A stretch of 9,084 nucleotides of DNA from NCBI GenBank assembly GCA_031283825.1, contig JAITAZ010000488.1:1-9084 (forward strand), in the 5' to 3' direction. How positions within the stretch are numbered: position 1 is the first letter of the stretch; each line of letters begins with the position of its first letter. Positions 1 to 5,166 of the stretch are shown here, piece by piece. The notes below the pieces were generated by a model. It was not told where the DNA came from. It worked only from the letters and a program-made list of their open reading frames with translations, and did no database searches. Both the position numbers and the translations under genes were made by a program. This DNA comes from Planctomycetaceae bacterium. GTDB taxonomy: Bacteria; Planctomycetota; Planctomycetia; Pirellulales; Thermoguttaceae.

Positions 1-2
1 GC

Positions 3-131
3 TTAAAAAAAAATCTGCATTGTTCGGTTGAAGTCAAACGCGGTATGATCGATGTTTTTGATTCTCGTTTGAGTGTTGCCAGTCCACCTCTTTGGAAGGA
101 CCATAGAGAATTTAAGGACATCATTGCTTAA
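3..131 (+). CDS. C-terminal end of an unidentified protein (partial, runs off the left edge)
   Basis: An open frame enters from the left edge and ends at TAA 129-131, giving 42 residues. The tail reads ...EVKRGMIDVFDSRLSV, then ASPPLWKDHREFKDIIA. The composition looks like a real soluble protein end: charged residues are mixed with hydrophobic ones, there is a Pro-Pro-Leu-Trp turn, and there is no low complexity. The other two plus frames hit stops within the first 35 bases. I do not recognise the family and assign no function. It is followed within 25 bp by the left arm of an inverted-repeat element, and no clear intrinsic terminator precedes that element. Being so short, it could be a chance open frame. 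Confidence 0.5.
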   Translation, partial: LKKNLHCSVEVKRGMIDVFDSRLSVASPPLWKDHREFKDIIA

Positions 132-155
132 AATCTGGTTTGAAAAAACTCTATA

Positions 156-285
156 GGGAACTTCTAAAAACTAATTTTAGAATGAACGCGTGCGTCCCGC
201 CTGCATGACAAACGCCTAAATATGCGGTCGAGACGACCGCGATCCTAATAAAAATAAATTTTACATGAGGTTTTTAGAAGTTGCC
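156..285. mobile_element. MITE-like inverted-repeat element of about 130 bp
   Basis: The arm AACTTCTAAAAAC at 159-171 is the exact reverse complement of GTTTTTAGAAGTT at 270-282. The pairing extends past one mismatch to GG 156-157 and CC 284-285. TA lies directly outside both ends (154-155 and 286-287), as expected for a TA target duplication. The interior has no coding frame and carries a perfect 7-bp hairpin at 224-240. Terminal inverted repeats, TA flanks and lack of coding capacity fit a non-autonomous element mobilised by an IS630/Tc1-mariner-type transposase. That assignment is inference, because no such transposase is in the window. It could instead be a long structured terminator of the upstream gene. 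Confidence 0.5.
224..240. repeat. Perfect hairpin inside the MITE-like element
   Basis: GCGGTCG (224-230) pairs with CGACCGC (234-240) around the loop AGA. This 7-bp GC-rich stem lies right of centre in the inverted-repeat element, in otherwise AT-rich DNA. No U-tract follows it on either strand, so it is not an intrinsic terminator. Confidence 0.6.
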
Positions 286-397
286 TACTGTTCTTTGGTC
301 TTGTATTGTTTTTTTTGTTCTGTACAATTCTTTGGCTATTGTTGCGTAGGCGAATTTGATGTCTTGTAGATTTAGAATTTCAATAACGCAATACGTT

Positions 398-433
398 AGC
401 CGGATTTTTTTTGAACAAAAATAAAATTCGGCT
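398..433 (+). promoter_or_regulatory. Candidate leader hairpin upstream of the oxidoreductase gene
   Basis: AGCCGGATTTT (398-408) pairs with AAAATTCGGCT (423-433). This gives 11 pairs including one G-T pair (a G-U wobble in RNA), and three more A-T pairs can form past one mismatch. It ends 52 bases before the start codon and probably lies in the 5' leader. There is no U-tract after it on the plus strand, so it is not a standard terminator. A regulatory or mRNA-stabilising role is conceivable but unproven. Confidence 0.4.
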
Positions 434-472
434 CTGTCGCTAATTCAAACAAGAAAATTAAAAAAACGTTTT

Positions 473-477
473 AGGAG
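473..477 (+). promoter_or_regulatory. Shine-Dalgarno site of the oxidoreductase gene
   Basis: AGGAG lies 8 bases before the ATG at 486. It fixes the start and is the best ribosome binding site in the window. Three of the five complete genes here have no such site. Confidence 0.85.
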
Positions 478-485
478 ATATTTCA

Positions 486-1859
486 ATGAAACGTCGAGAA
501 TTTATTAAAAATGGAATGCAAACCTCGCTAGGTTTAGGAGTCGGTTTGACGATTTTAAATTCTAAATCAATCGCAGACACTTCGGCAAATAATAAAATAA
601 ATATCGCTCTCGTAGGTTGCGGAGGACGCGGTAAAGATTTACTTCACGGATTCAACTATCCAAACGATACGCGTATTAAAGGTTTTCAAGAATTTGAAGA
701 TGTCAATGTGTTGTATTGCTGCGACGTCCAAAAAAATCGCGGCGAAAAACTCGCGGCGCCCAAAAATGCAAAGTACGTCGCCGACATGCGAACCGTACTA
801 GACGACAAAAATGTTGACGCCATCATAAACGCTCTACCTGATCACTGGCACGCCTTAGGAACCATACTAGCATGTCAAGCCAGAAAAGACGTTTATACAG
901 AAAAACCAGCTTCTCAATCAGGATGGGAAGGTCAAAAAATGGTCGAAGCCGCCCGAAAATACCAAAGAATCGTACAACACGGAACCCAAAATCGAAGCGC
1001 TCCATACAACATAGAAGCAAAAAATTATATCGATTCCGGCAAACTAGGAAATATTCATTTGTGCAGAGTTTTCAACCAAAAACACGAAATGAACTCTTTC
1101 AAAATAAAACAAAACGAACCCCAACCAGAGGGGCTAGATTGGAAAGCTTGGCTCGGTCCCGCAAAAGATAGACCTTACTCTTCAACAATACTCAATCGAA
1201 ATTGGCACGAACTCTGGGATTTCTCCTCTGGAGATATTCTAAACGACGGAGTTCATCAAATCGACCTCGCCCGCTGGCTTATTGGAAAAGATTTTCCCAA
1301 AAACGCATACGCCGCCGGAGGAAGATTCAGCGACCCAAACAGCGACGCACAAACACCGGACACTTTGATCGCAACTTACAATTACGACGACTTAACCTTC
1401 ACCGTTGAAGAGACTCTATATACTACTTATATGTTGAAAATTGACGGCACAGTTCGACAGTCAGACATGATTCCATACTGGATGCAATGCGCAACCAGAA
1501 TCGAATTATACGGAACGAAAGGTTTGATGATCGTCGGACGACACGGAGGCGGATGGGAAGTTTATGATCGCCCAAAAGACCGAAAACCCGTCGTTAAAGC
1601 GTCGAAGTTCGGACGCTTTCCCGATAACGAACACAAACAGAATTTTCTAGATTGCATCCGTTCAAGAAATTTGCCAAATGCAGATATAGAACTCGGACAT
1701 CGTAGTACGTCGTTAGTTCATTATTCAACGATTTCATATCGATTAGGCGGAGTTAAATTAGATATCGACACAAAAACAGGAATACCAAAAAATCCAGAAG
1801 CATCGCAATATTGGAAAAGAGATTATCGTGCGCCCTACATAATCCCCGATGAAGTCTGA
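486..1859 (+). CDS. Tat-exported Gfo/Idh/MocA family oxidoreductase
   Basis: The 457-residue protein belongs to the NAD(P)-dependent Gfo/Idh/MocA family, whose members oxidise or reduce sugars, inositols and related substrates. A twin-arginine signal is visible: RREFIK at residues 3-8, then a hydrophobic run to about residue 25. This implies folded export with cofactor bound. The Rossmann fold starts near residue 38, with the dinucleotide loop GCGGRG at 44-49. PDHWHA at 118-123 and the family hallmark EKP at 139-141 follow, where the lysine is the usual catalytic or cofactor-contacting residue. The C-terminal alpha/beta domain carries GDILNDGVHQIDLARW at 249-264, with the conserved histidine at 257. 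Length is normal for planctomycete-type exported members (about 430-460). The start is supported by AGGAG 8 bases upstream, and a terminator hairpin follows the stop. Substrate cannot be read from sequence, and no sugar-pathway neighbour is present. Confidence 0.93.
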   Translation: MKRREFIKNGMQTSLGLGVGLTILNSKSIADTSANNKINIALVGCGGRGKDLLHGFNYPNDTRIKGFQEFEDVNVLYCCDVQKNRGEKLAAPKNAKYVADMRTVLDDKNVDAIINALPDHWHALGTILACQARKDVYTEKPASQSGWEGQKMVEAARKYQRIVQHGTQNRSAPYNIEAKNYIDSGKLGNIHLCRVFNQKHEMNSFKIKQNEPQPEGLDWKAWLGPAKDRPYSSTILNRNWHELWDFSSGDILNDGVHQIDLARWLIGKDFPKNAYAAGGRFSDPNSDAQTPDTLIATYNYDDLTFTVEETLYTTYMLKIDGTVRQSDMIPYWMQCATRIELYGTKGLMIVGRHGGGWEVYDRPKDRKPVVKASKFGRFPDNEHKQNFLDCIRSRNLPNADIELGHRSTSLVHYSTISYRLGGVKLDIDTKTGIPKNPEASQYWKRDYRAPYIIPDEV

Positions 1860-1881
1860 TAACACGTTAAATAAAAAATGT

Positions 1882-1900
1882 AACCGTTCACGGTTTTTTT
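1882..1900 (+). terminator. Intrinsic terminator after the oxidoreductase gene
   Basis: AACCG (1882-1886) pairs with CGGTT (1891-1895) around the loop TTCA, and the pairing runs into a tract of seven Ts (1894-1900). It begins 22 bp after the stop codon. The core is nearly symmetrical and an AT-rich tract lies on the other side, so it may also stop transcripts leaving the transposase gene. The same core recurs after two other genes in this window. Confidence 0.7.
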
Positions 1901-1922
1901 ACAAACCATATTATTTTTTTGG

Positions 1923-1949
1923 GGGGACATTGGGGACAATGGGGACTTA
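1923..1949. repeat. Three 9-bp GGGGAC repeats abutting the insertion sequence
   Basis: GGGGACATT (1923-1931), GGGGACAAT (1932-1940) and GGGGACTTA (1941-1949) follow one another with no gap. The last unit ends in the TTA that is the presumed left target duplication of the insertion sequence, so the element seems to have inserted at the edge of this run. No matching GGGGAC run lies on the right flank. Similar G4AC words occur in extragenic repeat families of other bacteria, but no identity is claimed. Confidence 0.55.
1947..1949. repeat. Left copy of the presumed target-site duplication (TTA)
   Basis: TTA directly precedes the left terminal repeat, and TTA directly follows the right one (3277-3279). 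A 3-bp duplication agrees with what I recall for the ISAzo13 family. At 3 bp, chance agreement is possible. Confidence 0.55.
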
Positions 1950-1976
1950 GGCAGCGCGCGAAAATAAGTTGATCAA
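1950..1976. repeat. Left terminal inverted repeat of the insertion sequence
   Basis: It reads GGCAGCGCGCG, then AAAATAAG, then TTGATCAA, and matches the inverted right end at 23 of 27 positions; mismatches fall at positions 2, 8, 16 and 19. The inner edge TTGATCAA is a perfect palindrome containing GATC. The transposase stop codon lies only 13 bp further in. Confidence 0.8.
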
Positions 1977-1989
1977 AGTTTTTTATTTT

Positions 1990-3207
1990 TTATTTTGATT
2001 TTTTTATGGTGTAATTCCAAGTTAGGTGAAATTTGTGACTTTTTATATTTATTTTTTTTAATTCATCATTATTAATTTTTATTCCTGTTTCGTATTTATT
2101 TTTATCGATGACACAATGAACAGTTAGTCCTTGTTTGGTTTTTGTATTGCTGATCAAATTAACAACAGTTGCCATGTTGATTAGAGGTTGTCCTCTCCAA
2201 TTTTTTGTGATGAATGAGAACAAGCGATGTTCAATCTTGTTCCATTTACTTGTTCCCGGCGGGAAATGACAAACTGTAATGTCCAATCCACATTCGTCGG
2301 CGAATTTTTGTAATTCAAATTTCCATAAATTTGTTCGATAGCCATTGCTTCCTCCGGCGTCGGCGGTAATCAGTAGTTTTGTTGCATCAGGAAAATTTTT
2401 ACGTCCCATTTTATTCCACCATGTCCGAATACTATTCACTGCAAAAGCTGCCGTATCGTGATCAATTCCAATACTTACCCAGCCTTCATTCCTACCAATA
2501 TCATAAATGCCATAAGGAATCGCTTTGCCAAGTTGCGTATTGGGAAAATCGTGAATGTTCGTTTCAATCGGATGCTTTTTAGGACGATATTCAACCCCTT
2601 TCATACTGTAATTTCCAATGTTTTCCTTCTTTTTCGTGTCAACTGATATAGCAGGTTGATTGGATTTTAGAAATGACTTAACTTTTTTATTGATGTACAA
2701 AAATTGTTTATTCCTGTCAGGATGATTAACGCCTTCGCGAGTTTTTCGATTGGCTTGTAAACTGTATTCCATTTCATATAGCAATTCCAAAATCGTATTA
2801 GGAGACGCATTAATGTTTTTTTGTTTTAATTCTCTTGACAAACATCGAATACTTTTACATGTCCATCGCAACGGAGATTGAGGATCGCCGCGCATCATAG
2901 GATCGATTAACTTGTCGAGTTCATTTTTAATATTAGGATATTTTTGTTCAATTTTTTTGCGACCGCCGCCAGAACGACGAGAACGACTAATATCGAGTTG
3001 TTCGTCATTTATTGATTTTAATTCGAGTAAACCGCGACGGATTGTATTGCGACTCATTCCTGTTACTAATGAGATAATACTCACGCCGCCTCGACCAAGT
3101 TGTTGTGCCTCAGACGCAGCCCAGCGACGAATACCACGCTCATGAAGAACGGATTGCATCGAATTATACTTTTGATTAATTGAATGAATAACGTCGGACG
3201 TAAACAT
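1990..3207 (-). CDS. ISAzo13-family DDE transposase (Rhodopirellula-type)
   Basis: This 405-residue protein is a full-length transposase of the ISAzo13 family (Pfam 'Rhodopirellula transposase DDE domain'), which cuts and joins the ends of its own element. The N-terminus has the family's DNA-binding helix-turn-helix: RRWAASEAQQLGRGGVS followed by TGMSRNTIRRGL, about residues 27-60. A basic stretch RSRRSGGGRKK follows near residue 80, and then WTCKSIRCLS in the linker. The RNase H-like catalytic core shows the expected acids: first Asp in ISVDTKKKENIG, second in LLITADAGGSNGYR, and Glu in PPGTSKWNKIEHRLFS. No frameshift or stop interrupts it. No Shine-Dalgarno site is seen before the ATG, and the leader is very AT-rich. 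The start is kept because the N-terminal motif begins soon after it and the right terminal repeat lies 43 bp upstream. Confidence 0.93.
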   Translation of the reverse strand: MFTSDVIHSINQKYNSMQSVLHERGIRRWAASEAQQLGRGGVSIISLVTGMSRNTIRRGLLELKSINDEQLDISRSRRSGGGRKKIEQKYPNIKNELDKLIDPMMRGDPQSPLRWTCKSIRCLSRELKQKNINASPNTILELLYEMEYSLQANRKTREGVNHPDRNKQFLYINKKVKSFLKSNQPAISVDTKKKENIGNYSMKGVEYRPKKHPIETNIHDFPNTQLGKAIPYGIYDIGRNEGWVSIGIDHDTAAFAVNSIRTWWNKMGRKNFPDATKLLITADAGGSNGYRTNLWKFELQKFADECGLDITVCHFPPGTSKWNKIEHRLFSFITKNWRGQPLINMATVVNLISNTKTKQGLTVHCVIDKNKYETGIKINNDELKKINIKSHKFHLTWNYTIKKSK

Positions 3208-3249
3208 ACGTGAATAATATCAAAAAAACAAAAATATAAACAAGACCAA

Positions 3250-3276
3250 TTGATCAAGTTTTTTTCGCACGCTGTC
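3250..3276. repeat. Right terminal inverted repeat of the insertion sequence
   Basis: Read inward on the minus strand it is GACAGCGTGCG, then seven As, then CTTGATCAA, paired with 1950-1976 at 23 of 27 positions. The transposase promoter probably overlaps or lies just inside it, in the AT-rich 43 bp before the start codon. TTA follows it at 3277-3279. Confidence 0.8.
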
Positions 3277-3306
3277 TTAGCCTAAATTCGATCAAAAGAT
3301 CACCGA

Positions 3307-3342
3307 CCAATAGAGACGCAAAGCATTGCGTCTCTACATTGG
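3307..3342. repeat. REP-like extragenic palindrome
   Basis: TAGAGACGCAA (3311-3321) and TTGCGTCTCTA (3326-3336) form a perfect 11-bp stem around the loop AGCA. Past a 2-base bulge, CCAA (3307-3310) also pairs with TTGG (3339-3342). No U-tract follows on either strand, so it is not a normal terminator. Palindromes built on GAGACGC words are familiar as repeated extragenic elements in cyanobacteria and some other phyla. Whether this one is repeated in its genome cannot be seen here. Confidence 0.65.
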
Positions 3343-3357
3343 GTTAATAATTCAAAT

Positions 3358-3389
3358 CCGAATTTAAAAGCCCGTGAACGGTTAAATTT
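3358..3389 (-). terminator. Terminator-like hairpin after serA, gene-end motif copy 2
   Basis: It lies about 50 bp past the serA stop. On the minus strand AATTTAA (complement of 3382-3388) pairs with TTAAATT (complement of 3361-3367), enclosing the core CCG-TTCA-CGG. The core AACCGTTCACGG is the same as at 1882-1893, in the same orientation relative to its gene. The stretch CCGAATTTAAAA plus CCCGTGA(A/G)CGGTTA also recurs at 6627-6652. The T-tract is shorter than that of copy 1. Confidence 0.55.
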
Positions 3390-3440
3390 CTTTTGAGTCG
3401 TTAATCTTCGATTTCAAATCAAAGTATATTACCAAATTTT

Positions 3441-5066
3441 TTATCCCATCCATTCTGGCGCGGCGTTGGCTGGGGGGAGTTTGGCAGAATACGTTTTTGT
3501 AATCGACGGAAGCTCGTTTACCGCTTTTAAAGATTCTTGAGTCGGCTCGCTGTCTAACGCAAGTATCGCTATCGCCTCGCCGCCGGGAGATTGCTTTATT
3601 CGTCCAACCGTCATACTACTTATGTTAATGTCAAACTTGCCAAAAACCGCGCCTATACTGCCTATCACACCAGGACGATCAAAATGATCTATCAAAATCA
3701 AATTGCCATCAAGCATACTGTCAAGCCGATAATTATTAACCATCACCAGTCTCGGTATCGTACTGCCAAAAATTGTTCCCGCAAACAAAAACGTTGAACG
3801 CTCTCCAATCACCTCCGCCGTAATCAATGACGAAAACTCCCCAGACTCTGTCGTCTTTTCCTCAATCAACTCAATTCCTCGATCCTTCAAAATAGTCGAT
3901 GCGCTGACAATATTCACCTCGCAATCCATCGACGCCGAAATCAACCCCGCCGCAAACGACGTCGAAATCAACGACGTATCTTTCTTCGCAACTTCGCCCT
4001 TGTATTTCATCTTACATGCGCGTATCACGCCCGCGTCAATCTGCGCCGCCAAAACGCCAAGCCTATACGAAAGATTCAAAAATCCACGTAACCCCAAAAG
4101 CGTCTTCGAATCCAACGTGCCAAAATTTACCGCCTGCCGAATCGTGCCATTCTTAAAATAATCAACCAAAAGCTCAACCGCCTCAAGCGCAACATTCGAT
4201 TGTGCCTCCTCCGTACTCGCCCCCAAATGAGGCGTACAGACAACATTCGACTTGCCAAATAACGGATGCTTCACACAAGGCTCCTCCTCGTAAACATCAA
4301 GCGCAACCCCGCCAATCTTGCCGCTCTCAATTCCTTTCAATAACGTATTAAGATCATAAATTCCGCCCCTCGCACAATTGATCAACTTTACGCCAGTCTT
4401 GACAATAGCAAGCTCAGACTCGCCAAACATTCCTCGCGTTTGATCATTCAACGGCGTGTGAACCGTCAGAAAATCAACTTGCGGCAACATCTCATGCAAA
4501 GCATTTACCAACTTTACGCCTAACTCCTCCGCCCGCACTGGAGTAAAAAACGGATCAACCGCCAACACTTTCATCCCAAACGCTTTCGCATACCTCGCAA
4601 TCACTTGACCAATCCGCCCCATTCCAACTATCCCAAGCGTTTTACCATCAAGCTGATTACCAGTAAAATTCTTCCGATCCCAACGCCCCTCAATCAACGA
4701 TTGATTCGCCGGCGCAATATTACGCGAAAGCGCAAGCATCATTGCAAACGTATGTTCCGCCGTCGAAACCGTATTGCCGCCCGGAGTGTTCATCACGACT
4801 ATTCCAGCTCGCGTCGCCGCCGCCGTGTCTATATTGTCAACTCCAACGCCAGCCCGTGCAATCGCCTTTAATCGCACGTTGCCCTCAAGAGCATCCGCCG
4901 TTATCTTAACTCCGCTACGCGCAATCGCACCGTCAAACGATAAAAGACAACTCCGCAAAGCCTCGCCCTTCAGACCAATATGCTCCTCCACCTCAAAACC
5001 AGATTCCGCATAAAGAATCTTCTTGCCGTCATCCGATATCGGATCAAGAATAACAATTCTAGTCAT
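3441..5066 (-). CDS. serA: D-3-phosphoglycerate dehydrogenase, long form
   Basis: This enzyme oxidises 3-phosphoglycerate to 3-phosphohydroxypyruvate with NAD+, the first step of serine synthesis in the cytoplasm. At 541 residues it is the long form with four parts. The substrate-binding domain covers about 1-98 and 290-315 and includes ARSGVK 49-54 and RAGVGVDNID 71-80. The NAD-binding domain has GMGRIG at 148-153 and D171 at the end of its second strand. An intervening ASB domain spans about 318-450, and a C-terminal ACT domain about 454-525 begins near LILIDHFDRPGVIG. Catalytic residues are visible: R233 in CARGG, E262 in EEEP and H280 in PHLGAS. The ACT domain usually gives serine feedback control. 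The tail after residue 525 is slightly long. The start is supported by GAGGT 10 bases upstream. nspC lies 92 bp upstream. The sense strand is unusually rich in G over C. Confidence 0.97.
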   Translation of the reverse strand: MTRIVILDPISDDGKKILYAESGFEVEEHIGLKGEALRSCLLSFDGAIARSGVKITADALEGNVRLKAIARAGVGVDNIDTAAATRAGIVVMNTPGGNTVSTAEHTFAMMLALSRNIAPANQSLIEGRWDRKNFTGNQLDGKTLGIVGMGRIGQVIARYAKAFGMKVLAVDPFFTPVRAEELGVKLVNALHEMLPQVDFLTVHTPLNDQTRGMFGESELAIVKTGVKLINCARGGIYDLNTLLKGIESGKIGGVALDVYEEEPCVKHPLFGKSNVVCTPHLGASTEEAQSNVALEAVELLVDYFKNGTIRQAVNFGTLDSKTLLGLRGFLNLSYRLGVLAAQIDAGVIRACKMKYKGEVAKKDTSLISTSFAAGLISASMDCEVNIVSASTILKDRGIELIEEKTTESGEFSSLITAEVIGERSTFLFAGTIFGSTIPRLVMVNNYRLDSMLDGNLILIDHFDRPGVIGSIGAVFGKFDINISSMTVGRIKQSPGGEAIAILALDSEPTQESLKAVNELPSITKTYSAKLPPANAAPEWMG

Positions 5067-5076
5067 TTTATTTTTT

Positions 5077-5081
5077 ACCTC
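5077..5081 (-). promoter_or_regulatory. Shine-Dalgarno site of serA
   Basis: The minus strand reads GAGGT here, 10 bases before the ATG at 5066. The spacing is a little long but acceptable. The 15-bp tandem repeat starts 10 bp upstream of this site. Confidence 0.7.
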
Positions 5082-5090
5082 AATTTTTTA

Positions 5091-5166
5091 ATTTTTGTTA
5101 CGATAATTCTTATCGCGATAATTTTTGTTACGATAATTTTTTGTTAGAATAATTTTTGTTACGATA
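5091..5166. repeat. 15-bp tandem repeat between nspC and serA, five units
   Basis: ATTTTTGTTACGATA occurs exactly at 5091-5105, 5121-5135 and 5152-5166. A diverged unit ATTCTTATCGCGATA lies at 5106-5120, and a 16-bp unit ATTTTTTGTTAGAATA at 5136-5151. All units join without gaps. On the coding (minus) strand each reads roughly TATCGTAACAAAAAT. The nspC stop codon (TAA, 5159-5161) lies in the rightmost unit, so the run looks like an expansion of the nspC 3' end into the gap. The diverged unit makes a perfect 12-bp palindrome, TTATCGCGATAA, at 5110-5121. Confidence 0.85.

Larger units (their letters stand above)
132..485. other. Gene-free stretch with two inverted-repeat structures
   Basis: No convincing coding frame lies between the partial gene and the oxidoreductase. 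The stretch holds the MITE-like element at 156-285, then AT-rich DNA that should contain the promoter and leader of the oxidoreductase, including a long hairpin at 398-433. Weak promoter-like words exist, such as TTGTTC at 317-322 and TATTGT at 339-344 with 16-bp spacing, but they are too degenerate to call a promoter. Confidence 0.6.
1950..3276 (-). mobile_element. Complete ISAzo13-family insertion sequence (1327 bp)
   Basis: The element is bounded by imperfect terminal inverted repeats at 1950-1976 and 3250-3276 that match at 23 of 27 positions. It carries one intact transposase gene filling almost all the space between them, and it is flanked by TTA on both sides. Left and right ends begin GG and GA when read inward. 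From memory, ISAzo13 elements are described with ends G-A/G, a short (3-bp) duplication and a size of about 1.25-2.2 kb, which all fit. It sits between the convergent ends of the oxidoreductase gene and serA and interrupts no gene. Complete ends and an open transposase frame suggest a recent or still active insertion. Confidence 0.82.

Noticed and set aside
156..285. Intrinsic terminator of the upstream partial gene
   Set aside because: The arms are over 95 bp apart with no U-tract after the right arm, and the TA flanks fit a mobile element better. A terminator role is not excluded.
872..1171. A 99-codon plus-strand frame inside the oxidoreductase gene, rich in Arg, Lys and Ser
   Set aside because: It lies wholly within a gene with a clear family assignment in another frame, has a biased basic composition and no ribosome binding site. 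It is a shadow frame.
1946..3280. Longer insertion-sequence boundaries (31-bp terminal repeats starting CTTAG)
   Set aside because: The extra outer match is explained by the TTA duplication and its neighbours, which read alike on both strands. The 1950-3276 limits give both a consistent duplication and family-like ends.
4605..5013. Plus-strand frames opposite serA encoding Arg/Pro/Ser-rich peptides
   Set aside because: They are antisense shadows of a conserved gene and arise from its strong strand bias.
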